From Alphaproteobacteria bacterium (lineage in GTDB: Bacteria > Pseudomonadota > Alphaproteobacteria > SHVP01), in NCBI GenBank assembly GCA_016869765.1, contig VGES01000019.1, positions 1-64,000 on the forward strand: a DNA stretch of 64,000 nt. Reading direction: 5' to 3'. Position 1 is the stretch's first letter; each line of letters begins with the position of its first letter. The notes under the pieces are model-generated. The model saw nothing but the letters and a program-made list of their open reading frames with translations, was not told the origin of the DNA and searched no databases. Position numbers and translations under genes: made by a program. Shown here in pieces: positions 1 through 9,685 of the stretch.

Positions 1-139
1 AGTCGGTGATCCCCGCGGCGGCAAACAATCCGGCGGTGGCCCAATGGGCGATCTCGCCAGGCAGATAAAACGCCGCGACGAGCAGCGGGATGATCGCGAT
101 CCGCGACAGCGTCAGGAGATTGGGCGGGCTAAACAGCAT
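1..139 (-). CDS. pgsA: PgsA, phosphatidylglycerophosphate synthase (N-terminal part, runs off the window)
   Basis: Only the first 46 codons are present; the gene continues to the left of base 1. The start ATG is at 139-137 and the peptide opens MLFSPPNLLTLSRI, followed by a hydrophobic segment. This is the usual beginning of CDP-diacylglycerol-glycerol-3-phosphate 3-phosphatidyltransferase, the membrane enzyme that commits CDP-diacylglycerol to phosphatidylglycerol synthesis. The CDP-alcohol phosphotransferase signature would lie further on and cannot be checked. It starts 40 bases after the uvrC stop on the same strand, and uvrC-pgsA is a common proteobacterial gene order, which supports the call. 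Confidence 0.85.
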   Translation of the reverse strand, partial: MLFSPPNLLTLSRIAIIPLLVAAFYLPGEIAHWATAGLFAAAGITD

Positions 140-179
140 CGCCGCTCGAATATACACGGCTCCCCGGCCACCGCCGACG

Positions 180-2126
180 TTATCGCATTTGGTGGAAGTG
201 GTCGTAAATGACCTGGGCGACGGCTTTGCTGATCCCCCGCACCCGCTCGAGATCGGCGAGTCCCGCCCGCGCGACCTCGGCGGCCGAGCCGAAGTGGTGC
301 AGCAGGGCGCGCTTTCGCTTCGCACCGATGCCGACGACTTCGTCGAGCGGCGAGGTCCCGATTGCCTTGGACCGCCGCTGGCGATGGCTGCCGATGGCAA
401 ATCGATGGGCCTCGTCGCGCAGTCGTTGGATGAAATACAGCACCGGATCCCGTTCGTTGAGCGTCAACTCGCGTCCGTCGGCGAGAAAAATGCGTTCCCG
501 CCCGGCATTGCGATCCGGCCCTTTGGCGACGCTGGCGAGGGCCACGCCGTCGAGCCCGAGTTCGGTGAATACCGCCCGGGCAGCGTTGAGTTGGCCTTGC
601 CCGCCGTCGATCAGGATCAAGTCCGGCCATTCGCCGGAGTCGCGCGGCACATCCTCCTCGATCAGGCGACGAAGCCGCCGCGTCAGGACCTCGGTCATCA
701 TGCCGTAGTCATCGCCAGGGGAGAGCGTTGCTGTCTTGATATTGAACTCCCGGTAGGCGCCTTTGACGAAACCGTCGGGACCAGCCGTGATCATGGCGCC
801 AACAGCATTGGTTCCCGCTATATGGCTGTTGTCATAGACCTCGATGCGGCTCAGCGGCGCGTCCAGCCCGAAACTCCGGGCCAAGGCTTCGAGCAGCTTG
901 CGTTGCGTCGCGCTCTCCGCCAGCCGACGGTGCAACGCCTCACGCGCGTTGCTCGCGGCATGAGCGATGAGATCGGCCTTGGCCCCGCGCTTCGGATGCT
1001 CGACGTGAACGCGGTGCGGCGCCCGGGTGTTGAGCGCGGCTTCGATCAGGTCGTGCGAGTCGAGGGCGTGGCTTACCAGAACCAGACGAGGCGGTTCCCG
1101 AGCGGCATAGAACTGACCGATGAAGGCGCCGATGATTTCCTGTTCCTCGGCATTCTGTGTGTGGGCCGGAAAGTACGCCCGATTGCCGAAATTCTGCCCT
1201 GCACGAAAGAAGAAGATCTGGATGCAGGCTTGGCCGCCCTCGTAGTGCAGTCCGATGACGTCGGCCTCGGGCACTGTTTGCACGTTGATGTCTTGACGCG
1301 ACTGGATGTGGGTCAGGGCACGGATTCGGTCGCGGTACACAGCGGCCGTTTCGTAATCGCGATCCTCGGCCGCGGTCTGCATGGCCTGCGACATCTGCTG
1401 CTGGATGTCGTGGCTCTTGCCGACGAGAAAATCGCGCGCCTGATCGACGATCCGCTCGTATTGCGGTAGATCGATTCGGCCGACGCAGGGCGCCGTGCAG
1501 CGCTTGATTTGATACTGCAGACACGGCCGGGTCCGAGTTTCGAACACCGAGTCGCTGCACGATCGCAGCGGGAAAGCGCGCTGTAGCGCCGACAACGTGC
1601 GGTTGACCGCGCCGGCAGAGGCAAACGGTCCGAAGTACTCGGCCTTGCGGTTTCGTGCCCCCCGATGTTTGGCGACCTGTGCCCACTGATGGTCGCGACG
1701 GATCATGATGTAGGGGAACGATTTGTCGTCGCGCAGCAAGATGTTGTAGCGCGGCTTGAGTTTCTTGATCAGGTTCGACTCGAGCAGCAGCGCCTCGACC
1801 TCGGTGTGAGTCGTGACGATCTCGAGCGACGCGGTGGCGGCGATCATCCGCTGGATGCGGATCGGATGGCCGCCGCGCAGCGCATACGCACTGACGCGCT
1901 TGCGCAGGTTCTTCGCCTTGCCGACGTAGAGCACGGCCCCGTGCTTGTCGATCATGCGGTAGACGCCGGGCGCGAACGGCAAGGTTGCCAGGGCGTTGGC
2001 GATCACCTTTTGCCCGGGCGTGTCGGCCGGTTTCGCATCGTCGGACGCATCGATGTCGGCGGTATCCACGGCCGGACTGTCAGGAATCGAGCGCGGCCTG
2101 GTCAATAGCGAGGGCGGAGCCGCCAT
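180..2126 (-). CDS. uvrC: UvrABC excinuclease subunit C
   Basis: A 648-residue UvrC, the subunit that makes both incisions around a DNA lesion after UvrB loading. A variable N-terminal tail of about 45 residues precedes the GIY-YIG nuclease domain (GVYRMID at about 54, YVGKAKNLRKRV at about 67-78). A UVR helix pair that contacts UvrB follows near 240-275, then the RNase H-like nuclease domain (YDNSHIAG region, about 430-560) and C-terminal helix-hairpin-helix motifs (VVGIGAKRKRALL region). Length and domain order are normal. No convincing Shine-Dalgarno precedes the ATG, so a slightly later start is possible. The gene is first in a likely uvrC-pgsA unit. uvrB lies about 2.7 kb away on the same strand and is not adjacent. 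Confidence 0.97.
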   Translation of the reverse strand: MAAPPSLLTRPRSIPDSPAVDTADIDASDDAKPADTPGQKVIANALATLPFAPGVYRMIDKHGAVLYVGKAKNLRKRVSAYALRGGHPIRIQRMIAATASLEIVTTHTEVEALLLESNLIKKLKPRYNILLRDDKSFPYIMIRRDHQWAQVAKHRGARNRKAEYFGPFASAGAVNRTLSALQRAFPLRSCSDSVFETRTRPCLQYQIKRCTAPCVGRIDLPQYERIVDQARDFLVGKSHDIQQQMSQAMQTAAEDRDYETAAVYRDRIRALTHIQSRQDINVQTVPEADVIGLHYEGGQACIQIFFFRAGQNFGNRAYFPAHTQNAEEQEIIGAFIGQFYAAREPPRLVLVSHALDSHDLIEAALNTRAPHRVHVEHPKRGAKADLIAHAASNAREALHRRLAESATQRKLLEALARSFGLDAPLSRIEVYDNSHIAGTNAVGAMITAGPDGFVKGAYREFNIKTATLSPGDDYGMMTEVLTRRLRRLIEEDVPRDSGEWPDLILIDGGQGQLNAARAVFTELGLDGVALASVAKGPDRNAGRERIFLADGRELTLNERDPVLYFIQRLRDEAHRFAIGSHRQRRSKAIGTSPLDEVVGIGAKRKRALLHHFGSAAEVARAGLADLERVRGISKAVAQVIYDHFHQMR

Positions 2127-2397
2127 CGCCGACGACGATTTCCACGATTTTTGGGGAAAAGGTTGTGGGGAAGTCCGCCAGAATTGTCCGTAGCCCCTAG
2201 GATTCCGGGATTTTGTTGTCCCTGCTCAAAAAAACGGCAGTTCTTCTAAGACATTGTATTTAGAGAAGAAAGGCAAAATCACCGCGGCCCACTTATCCAC
2301 AAAACAAAATGTGACGGAAAACTGCGGCCCGGCGGGACGACACCAGTCGGCCTGTGCACAAGTCTCAACCGTCGCGCTCGCGAATGGCGGATTTCCG
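2127..2397. promoter_or_regulatory. AT-enriched intergenic region with DnaA-box-like sites (uvrC upstream region)
   Basis: This 271-base gap lies between the folB stop and the uvrC start and is clearly richer in A+T than its surroundings. It holds a perfect DnaA box TTATCCACA at 2293-2301 and, in the opposite orientation at 2353-2361, TGTGCACAA, one mismatch from the box complement. A weaker look-alike (TGTGGGGAA, two mismatches) sits at 2164-2172. A/T-rich tracts lie at about 2226-2280. The simplest role is a DnaA-responsive uvrC promoter region. A replication-origin role is conceivable but unproven. No clear sigma70 promoter could be fixed. Confidence 0.4.
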
Positions 2398-2814
2398 TCA
2401 TTTTCGCGGGCGCAGCCGCTCGATCTCGACGCCGACCGATACGGCTTCGGCCACGACTTCGAGTTTCTCGACCCGGACCCGAGCCGCCGCGACGCGACGG
2501 TCCGACAGGCAAAGGGCGGCGATGCGCTCGGCCAAGGTCTCGACGAGGTTGATATGGCCGCTGGCGACGAGCGATCGGACACCGGCAACGATGATTTCGT
2601 AGTCGACCACGTGGTCCAGCCGATCCTCGATCGGCAGAATGTCGTCGACGGTGAGGTCGATGTTGACGCGGATCGGCTGGCGCCCGCGTTTCTCGTGGCG
2701 GTGAACCCCGATGGATGCCTCGAGCACCAAGTCACGCACGAAGACATGGCGAAGCGAGTACTCGGCATCGGCGAGTCGCAGCGGTTGAACCCGCGCCGAA
2801 TCGGTCATGGTCAT
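2398..2814 (-). CDS. folB: Dihydroneopterin aldolase FolB
   Basis: A 138-residue protein matching FolB, which converts 7,8-dihydroneopterin to 6-hydroxymethyl-7,8-dihydropterin and glycolaldehyde in folate synthesis. The recognisable core runs from VRDLVLEASIGVHRHEK, with the substrate-binding Glu region, through NIDLTVDD and the dyad DYEIIV, to the catalytic-Lys segment VRVEKLEVV near the C-terminus. The ATG at 2814 overlaps the TGA of the upstream SDR gene as ATGA; an in-frame ATG six bases later (2808) is an alternative. It is the last gene of a four-gene minus-strand operon, so translation is probably coupled to the SDR. Length is typical of the family. Confidence 0.93.
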   Translation of the reverse strand: MTMTDSARVQPLRLADAEYSLRHVFVRDLVLEASIGVHRHEKRGRQPIRVNIDLTVDDILPIEDRLDHVVDYEIIVAGVRSLVASGHINLVETLAERIAALCLSDRRVAAARVRVEKLEVVAEAVSVGVEIERLRPRK

Positions 2815-3560
2815 TCCGTCACGGCTTGGGCGCGCCATTGCAGATGCGCGCCCCCATCGAGGGCGATCATCTGGCCGGTGACCGCCGGGGCGGACAGCAG
2901 AAAGCGGACGGCGCCCGCGATCTCGTCCGGGTGGGCGCCGCGTTTGAGGGGCGTCGCCGCTGTCTGGCGATCGAAGTCGGCTTGGCTCTGTCGACTGCTC
3001 GGCAGCACGGGCCCCGGACCGATGGCGTTGACGCGAATGCGCGGGGCAAGGGCGAGTGCGGTCGTCTGGGTGAGGGCCCAGAGGCCCGCCTTGCTCGCCG
3101 AATAGGAAACGAAATGGGCGGTCAGGTTCCACACCCGCTCGTCGATGATGTTGACGACATTGCCCGTCTGACCGGCCGGAAGCCGTGCGGCAAAACGCTG
3201 CGTCAGGAACAGGGGCGCCCGCAGGTTGACGTCCAGATGGCGATCCCAGGACGCTTCGGTCACGCCGCCCAACTCGTCGCGTTCGAACACCGAGGCGTTG
3301 TTGACGAGGACGGTCAGGGGCGATTGCCTGTCCGCGACGCGATCGATCAGTTGCTCACAGGCGGCGGTGCTGGCGAGGTCGGCCGGATAGACGGCGGCTT
3401 GGCCGCCGTTTGCCCGAATGGCCCGCTCGAGATCGGCCGCTTCGTCGACTGACTGGCTGCAGTGGATGGCGACCGCCCAGCCGTGACGTGCGAGGTCGAC
3501 GGCGATCGCGCGGCCGATGCGGCGCGCCGCCCCGGTCACGAGCGCGGTCCCGGGGCTCAT
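2811..3560 (-). CDS. Short-chain dehydrogenase, FolM/pteridine-reductase-like
   Basis: A 249-residue classical SDR. The N-terminus carries TGAARRIG, the Arg-rich variant of the TGxxxGxG nucleotide motif seen in NADPH-dependent pteridine reductases and FolM. The catalytic YxxxK is SYSASK, and the usual catalytic Ser position reads NIIDERV, with Asp as in FolM/PTR1. NNAS and the C-terminal VTGQMIALDGG are standard SDR features. Its direct coupling to folB (4-base overlap) argues for reduction of dihydrofolate or dihydromonapterin. Its start ATG overlaps the stop of the YedE-type gene upstream by four bases. Catalysis on pterins is inferred from motif and context; a generic 3-oxoacyl reductase is less likely. 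Confidence 0.8.
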   Translation of the reverse strand: MSPGTALVTGAARRIGRAIAVDLARHGWAVAIHCSQSVDEAADLERAIRANGGQAAVYPADLASTAACEQLIDRVADRQSPLTVLVNNASVFERDELGGVTEASWDRHLDVNLRAPLFLTQRFAARLPAGQTGNVVNIIDERVWNLTAHFVSYSASKAGLWALTQTTALALAPRIRVNAIGPGPVLPSSRQSQADFDRQTAATPLKRGAHPDEIAGAVRFLLSAPAVTGQMIALDGGAHLQWRAQAVTE

Positions 3561-3985
3561 GGCCGACGCGCCAACAGCGGAGCGGCTCCACGGGCGGCCA
3601 GTGCCCCAACCGTCATGGCCGCGAGAAACGTGACGCCCTCGGTCTCGGCGTAAGCCAGCGCGGCGAGCGCCGGTCCGGGGCAGACGCCCACGAGGCCCCA
3701 GCCGATGCCGAATACCGCGGCGCCGGTCGCCAGGCGCCAGTCGATATCGCGCCGGTCGGCTGTGTAGAAGCGCGTGTCGAGCAGCGGGGTGGCGCGTCCT
3801 CGCGCCACGCGGAAACCGGTGAAGCCGATGCCGACCGCGCCGGCCATGACCAGAAGCAGGCTGGGATCCCAACGCCCGGCGAGATCGAGAAACCCCAATA
3901 CTTTGGCTGGATCGATCATGCGAGAGATCGCCAGCCCGAGGCCGAAAACGATACCGACCGCCAGGGCGGCGAGGGCGCGCGTCAT
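3557..3985 (-). CDS. YeeE/YedE-family half transporter (DUF6691-like)
   Basis: A 142-residue membrane protein with about four hydrophobic segments and the motif GVCPGPAL, typical of the second half of the YeeE/YedE sulfur-transport fold. Full-length YeeE (TsuA) imports thiosulfate and uses conserved cysteines. Bacteria with split versions carry two adjacent half genes, as here. The ATG lies one base after the partner's stop (TGAGATG) and its own stop overlaps the SDR start, so all four genes are probably translated in series. The cargo is not evident from sequence; thiosulfate, sulfide or persulfide sulfur are the family options. Confidence 0.85.
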   Translation of the reverse strand: MTRALAALAVGIVFGLGLAISRMIDPAKVLGFLDLAGRWDPSLLLVMAGAVGIGFTGFRVARGRATPLLDTRFYTADRRDIDWRLATGAAVFGIGWGLVGVCPGPALAALAYAETEGVTFLAAMTVGALAARGAAPLLARRP

Positions 3986-3986
3986 C

Positions 3987-4412
3987 TCAGGCTCCTACCC
4001 AATGGCGGGCGACGTAAACCGTGGCGATCCCGCCGGCCATGAAGATTGCGGTGGCGACCAACGAGCGAGGCGAGAGGCGCGAGATGCCGCACACCCCATG
4101 CCCGGAGGTGCAGCCGCCGCCGAGACGCGTTCCGAACCCGACCAAGAGGCCGCCGCCCACCAACAGCCATCCGTTTCCTGTGAACGAGACGGTATCGGAG
4201 AAGTCGACCGCGACCCGGTAGATCAACGCCCCGACCAATAGTCCAATCAAAAACATGAGGCGCCAGGCTGAGTCGCCCCGAGTCGGTGGCAGCAGTCCGG
4301 CGAGCACGCCGCTCACCCCGGCGATCCGACCGTTGAGCAAGACGAAACCCGCGGCGGCGAGGCCGATCAAGGCGCCGCCGATCAGGGCTGACACGGGGGT
4401 GAAATTCTCCAT
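3987..4412 (-). CDS. YeeE/YedE-family half transporter with CTSGHGVCG motif
   Basis: A 141-residue membrane protein, the first half of a split YeeE/YedE sulfur transporter. Its hallmark is [15 protein letters not shown] near the centre; the two Cys flanking SGHG are the conserved thiol pair of the family. Several hydrophobic helices surround it. The start was taken as the ATG at 4412 (MENFTPVS) because the upstream in-frame extension is polar and unlike the family. It is the first gene of the YedE-YedE-SDR-folB unit. A companion rhodanese or TusA-like protein, often found next to such transporters, is not present here. Confidence 0.88.
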   Translation of the reverse strand: MENFTPVSALIGGALIGLAAAGFVLLNGRIAGVSGVLAGLLPPTRGDSAWRLMFLIGLLVGALIYRVAVDFSDTVSFTGNGWLLVGGGLLVGFGTRLGGGCTSGHGVCGISRLSPRSLVATAIFMAGGIATVYVARHWVGA

Positions 4413-4526
4413 GGTGCACTCCGAAATCGGGGGCCGAATCAACGCCTGGCTGGCGCAAGAATCAATGGGGAAGGCGCGAGGGACGATGCGTCCGCTGGTG
4501 ATGCCGGCAACGGCGGCGACCGGCCC

Positions 4527-4784
4527 CTAATTGATCAGGGTCGACATGTGCTCGACGAAGGCTCGGCTTGCGGTCTCGGTATGCCGGGCATTGGATTCGA
4601 GGTCTGTCACCGCCGCGGCCACCATCCCGCGTATTGCGGCGATGGCCTTGCGGTCACCGGCGGGATCGCTCAGCGTTCCCAAGCCGTCGAGCAATCGGAC
4701 GGCTTTGCCGAGACTGGCGGCCGTCAAACGTTGCCGGGCGACGTCGTCGGCGACGAAGTTCAACGTTAGGGGGTTGTCAGCCAC
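4527..4784 (-). CDS. Small hypothetical protein
   Basis: An 85-residue, soluble, mostly helical protein with no cysteine and no recognisable motif. It opens MADNPLTLNFVADD and has an Ala/Leu-rich central helix. It lies between uvrB (67 bases further along the minus strand) and the YedE operon, in the same orientation. The upstream GAGGTGCCCCGTGGCTG has a GAGGTG Shine-Dalgarno-like element. I do not recognise the family, and no function is proposed. Codon usage resembles its neighbours, so it is probably a real gene. Confidence 0.6.
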   Translation of the reverse strand: MADNPLTLNFVADDVARQRLTAASLGKAVRLLDGLGTLSDPAGDRKAIAAIRGMVAAAVTDLESNARHTETASRAFVEHMSTLIN

Positions 4785-4851
4785 GGGGCACCTCCACCTC
4801 GGTCCTCGCGTTCGATGCTAACGCTTCGAGCGTCCCCGTCTGTGACCGTCG

Positions 4852-7044
4852 TCAGATCCAGGTCGTCGTGTTGGTCTTGCCACGCCGGACCCTGGTGCCG
4901 GGGCGACCGGCGGTCGAGCGCGGCCCCTGCTTCAGGGCTTTCTGGCGCGCCCGGACGTCCTTGGCGCTTTCCCCCGGGAGGCCGAGTTCCGCATTCTCGA
5001 GGCGGTGAATCTCGTCGCGCAGGCGGGCCGCATCCTCGAACTCGAGATTGCCGGCATGTTCGAGCATGCGCTTCTCCAAGTCGGCGATGTGCGCGCGCAA
5101 ATTGTGACCGACGAGGTGGCCGCTTTGTCCGTCGACCTCCGGCGTCACGTAGTCGGCCTCGTAGATGCTCTGCAGGACGTCCGAGATTCCCTTGCGGACG
5201 CTCTCCGGGGTGATGCCGTTCGCGAGGTTGTACGCCGTCTGCTTCTCCCGTCGCCGGTTGGTTTCTTCGATCGCGTACTTGAGGCTGTCGGTCATCGAAT
5301 CGGCGTAGAGGATCACGCGTCCTTCGATGTTGCGGGCGGCACGCCCGATGGTCTGAACCAGGGAGGTGCGGGAGCGCAGGAACCCTTCCTTGTCGGCATC
5401 GAGAATCGCGACCAGGGCGCATTCCGGAATGTCGAGCCCCTCGCGCAACAGGTTGATCCCGACCAGAACGTCGAAGGCGCCGAGTCGCAAGTCGCGCAGA
5501 ATCTCGATGCGCTCGATGGTATCGATGTCGGAGTGCAGGTAGCGCACGCGCACGCCGGCTTCGTGCATGAACTCGGTGAGGTCCTCGGCCATGCGCTTGG
5601 TCAGCGTTGTGACGAGCACGCGATGGCCTTTGCTCACCGCGTCACGGCATTCCTTCAGGAGGTCGTCGACCTGGTGTTCGACCGGGCGCACCTCGCACAC
5701 CGGGTCGATCAGGCCCGTCGGCCGGATGACCTGGTCGACGAACACCCCCTTGGTCCGCTCCATCTCCCAGGGGCCGGGGGTCGCCGACACGAAAACCGTG
5801 TCGGGCCGCATTGCTTCCCACTCTTCGAACTTGAGCGGTCGGTTGTCAACGCACGAGGGTAGCCGGAAGCCGTACTCGGCCAGCGTCGATTTGCGGCGGT
5901 AGTCGCCGCGGAACATGCCGCCGATCTGCGGCACGGTGACGTGGGATTCATCCACTATCAGCAGCGCCTCGTCTGGCAGATACTCGAATAGCGTCGGCGG
6001 CGGTTCGCCCGGCCGCCGCCCGGTGAGATAGCGCGAGTAGTTCTCGATCCCCGCGCACGTGCCCGTGGCCTCGATCATCTCGAGGTCGAACTGGGTCCGC
6101 TGCTCCAGGCGCTGGGCTTCGAGCAGCTTGTTCTGCGCACGCAGCTCCTTGAGCCGCTCCTCGAGGTCAACTCGAATCTTGCGCGCCGCCTGCTGGATCG
6201 TCGGCCCGGGGGTCACGTAATGCGAGTTGGCGTAGATGCGCACCATCTCGAGGGCGGCGGTCTTCTCGCCGGTGAGCGGATCGAACTCGACGATCGATTC
6301 GAGTTCGTCGCCGAACAGGGAGAACCGCCAGGCGCGATCCTCGTAGTGGGCCGGGAAGATCTCGATCGAATCGCCGCGCACGCGAAACATGCCGCGTACG
6401 AAGTTCTGGTCGTTGCGTTTGTATTGCAGCTGCACGAACTGCTTGAGCAGCTTCGCCCGTTCGATGCGGTCGCCGACGGTGAGCGGTACCGTCATCTCGA
6501 TGTACGTTTCGGGCGAGCCCATACCGTAGATACAAGACACCGAGGCCACGATGATCACGTCGTCGCGCTCGAACAGGGCTCGCGTCGCGGCATGTCGCAT
6601 GCGGTCGATCTGTTCGTTGATCGCTGCGTCCTTCTCGATGTAGGTGTCGGTCCGTGGCACGTACGCTTCGGGCTGGTAATAGTCGTAGTACGACACGAAG
6701 TACTCGACCGCGTTGTCCGGAAACAGCGATTTCATCTCGCCGTAGAGCTGCGCGGCGAGCGTCTTGTTCGGCGCCAGGATCAACGTCGGACGGCGAAGGT
6801 TGGCGATGACGTGTGCCATGGTGAACGTCTTGCCCGACCCGGTCACCCCGAGCAGCACTTGATCGCGGTCCTGCTGGCGCAACCCGTCGGTCAACGCTGC
6901 GATCGCCTGCGGCTGGTCGCCGGCCGGCTTGAAATCCGAGGTCAGCTTGAACGCGATGCCGCCCTTGTCCTTGACGTTCTTGAGCCGAGGGCGCGGGGGC
7001 AGCGTATCGCCGGGGTCCGTGGCCATGCCCCTATATTGCGACAT
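4852..7044 (-). CDS. uvrB: UvrABC excinuclease subunit B
   Basis: A 730-residue UvrB, the damage-verifying helicase-like subunit of nucleotide excision repair. The Walker A motif GVTGSGKT is at about 66-73, and the damage-probing beta-hairpin with its aromatic cluster ([10 protein letters not shown]) is at about 117-127. The helicase motifs include DESH, and [14 protein letters not shown] marks motif V/VI. A C-terminal UVR domain ([24 protein letters not shown], broken here) binds UvrC. A basic tail of about 60 residues follows. The ATG at 7044 and a second at 7026 (MATDPG) are both possible starts; neither has a good Shine-Dalgarno. It is complete and normal for the family. Confidence 0.97.
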   Translation of the reverse strand: MSQYRGMATDPGDTLPPRPRLKNVKDKGGIAFKLTSDFKPAGDQPQAIAALTDGLRQQDRDQVLLGVTGSGKTFTMAHVIANLRRPTLILAPNKTLAAQLYGEMKSLFPDNAVEYFVSYYDYYQPEAYVPRTDTYIEKDAAINEQIDRMRHAATRALFERDDVIIVASVSCIYGMGSPETYIEMTVPLTVGDRIERAKLLKQFVQLQYKRNDQNFVRGMFRVRGDSIEIFPAHYEDRAWRFSLFGDELESIVEFDPLTGEKTAALEMVRIYANSHYVTPGPTIQQAARKIRVDLEERLKELRAQNKLLEAQRLEQRTQFDLEMIEATGTCAGIENYSRYLTGRRPGEPPPTLFEYLPDEALLIVDESHVTVPQIGGMFRGDYRRKSTLAEYGFRLPSCVDNRPLKFEEWEAMRPDTVFVSATPGPWEMERTKGVFVDQVIRPTGLIDPVCEVRPVEHQVDDLLKECRDAVSKGHRVLVTTLTKRMAEDLTEFMHEAGVRVRYLHSDIDTIERIEILRDLRLGAFDVLVGINLLREGLDIPECALVAILDADKEGFLRSRTSLVQTIGRAARNIEGRVILYADSMTDSLKYAIEETNRRREKQTAYNLANGITPESVRKGISDVLQSIYEADYVTPEVDGQSGHLVGHNLRAHIADLEKRMLEHAGNLEFEDAARLRDEIHRLENAELGLPGESAKDVRARQKALKQGPRSTAGRPGTRVRRGKTNTTTWI

Positions 7045-7108
7045 TTGCCGGCCAATTCCATGCTCGTGACCGTGCTAGGCTCCACCGCGTCGAGCCCAGG
7101 AGTATCCG

Positions 7109-7612
7109 ATGGACGAGAATGCCAAGAAGACGGCGTTGCGCATGATCCCCTATGGCCTGTACGTCCTGACGGCCGAGGCCGGCGACGGCAGCATCACGGC
7201 CTCCACCGTCAACTTCGTGACCCAAACGTCGTTCAAGCCGCCGCTCATCGCGGTGGGAATCAAGGCGGATAGCGCCGGCTATGGCGTCGTGCGCAAAGCG
7301 GGTCGCTTCGCGCTCAATATCCTGGGCAAAGGTCAGCAGGGTCTCGCCTTCGGCTTCTTCAAGCCCGCGGTGCGCGAGGGCCAGAAGCTCTCGGGAGAGC
7401 CGTTTCACAAGGGCGGCAACGGGGCGCCGATCCTCGACAACGCCCCGGCAGCGCTCGAATGCACGGTCCTTCAGGTCGTCGAACAGGGCGATCATCACGT
7501 CGTGGTGGCCGAGGTCACCGAGGTCGCGTTGCCGAAACCGCCGGCCGGACGGCCCGACGCAGCCGTGCTCGAGATGAAGGATCTGGGCGAGAAGGTGTTC
7601 TACGGCGGCTGA
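7109..7612 (+). CDS. Flavin reductase domain protein
   Basis: A 167-residue protein of the FMN-binding split-barrel flavin reductase family (DIM6/NTAB type). Family features are the opening IPYGLYVLTA, the FMN-contact segment ITASTVNFVTQTSFKPP and the later FALNILGKGQQGLAF stretch. Such proteins reduce FMN with NAD(P)H, or bind flavin for partner oxygenases. AGGAG sits about seven bases before the ATG. The next gene starts 19 bases after its stop, so the two are likely cotranscribed. The partner enzyme is not evident; an LLM monooxygenase exists in this window but is almost 50 kb away. Confidence 0.85.
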   Translation: MDENAKKTALRMIPYGLYVLTAEAGDGSITASTVNFVTQTSFKPPLIAVGIKADSAGYGVVRKAGRFALNILGKGQQGLAFGFFKPAVREGQKLSGEPFHKGGNGAPILDNAPAALECTVLQVVEQGDHHVVVAEVTEVALPKPPAGRPDAAVLEMKDLGEKVFYGG

Positions 7613-7631
7613 GGCCGCTAGAGGGGCCGCG

Positions 7632-8396
7632 ATGGCGCAGCTGATGAAGGCCGAGCGGGTCCGCGCGGAGCGGGCGCCGCTCATGGTCGCGGGCTACACC
7701 AAAGCCGCGCGTCCGGAGGACAGCTACTTCATCACGCGCTACCTGGGCGCCCTGCCGGCCACGGTCAATCCCGTGGCGGCGGCGGATCGTGTTCGACCGC
7801 AGGCCTACCTCGTCGAGCAACCGCCGCGCGCCGAGGTCCCGGCGCACTACCACGACACCAATCAGTTCCAGGTTTTCCTGCATGGCGAAGCGCTGTTCGG
7901 ACGAAAATTGGTCGATGCGCTGAGTATCCATTACGCCAGCGGCCACACGCCCTATGGCCCATTGGTGACGCGCGAGCGGCCAGCGCACTATCTGACGCTG
8001 CGCAACCGCTGGGATTCCGGGGGGAAGACCATGCCCCAGAGTCGCGCGACGTTGCGTCCGATCAAGCGCCGCTTCCGCATGGCCGAGGCGCTCGGCGATC
8101 CGAGGGTCATTCCGGAAGGCGACGGCGTTCGCTGGCACGAGGTGATCCCGTGCGAAAACGACGGCCTGGGTGCGGCGTTGTTCGCGCTCTCGTCGGGTTC
8201 GCCCTGCGGCTTCGATCTGCCCCAGGCCGGCGCTGGTCGATACGTGCTCGTGCTGGCCGGGACCCTGGTGGCGGGGGAGGATCGGTTGGGGCCGGATTCT
8301 TGTGTCCACCTCGCGGCCGGAGAGACCGCGGAATTCGTTGCGGCCGAGTCGGGAGCTTCGGTCCTGGTGATGCAGTTTCCGCCCGAGCCGGCGTAA
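7632..8396 (+). CDS. Bicupin-like hypothetical protein
   Basis: A 254-residue protein with two barrel-like halves. The first contains the metal-type cupin signature AHYHDTNQFQVFLHG at about residues 75-90 (His-x-His followed by a Gln/Phe strand). The second, about 170-250, has the shape of a degenerate cupin (YVLVLAGTLVAG through AAGETAEFVA) without obvious metal ligands. There is no signal peptide. It sits directly after the flavin reductase gene and has GAGGGG upstream of its ATG. It may be a small-molecule dioxygenase or sensor. No substrate can be read from the sequence, so only the fold is proposed. Confidence 0.65.
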   Translation: MAQLMKAERVRAERAPLMVAGYTKAARPEDSYFITRYLGALPATVNPVAAADRVRPQAYLVEQPPRAEVPAHYHDTNQFQVFLHGEALFGRKLVDALSIHYASGHTPYGPLVTRERPAHYLTLRNRWDSGGKTMPQSRATLRPIKRRFRMAEALGDPRVIPEGDGVRWHEVIPCENDGLGAALFALSSGSPCGFDLPQAGAGRYVLVLAGTLVAGEDRLGPDSCVHLAAGETAEFVAAESGASVLVMQFPPEPA

Positions 8397-9683
<1,287 letters not shown>

Positions 9684-9685
9684 CC

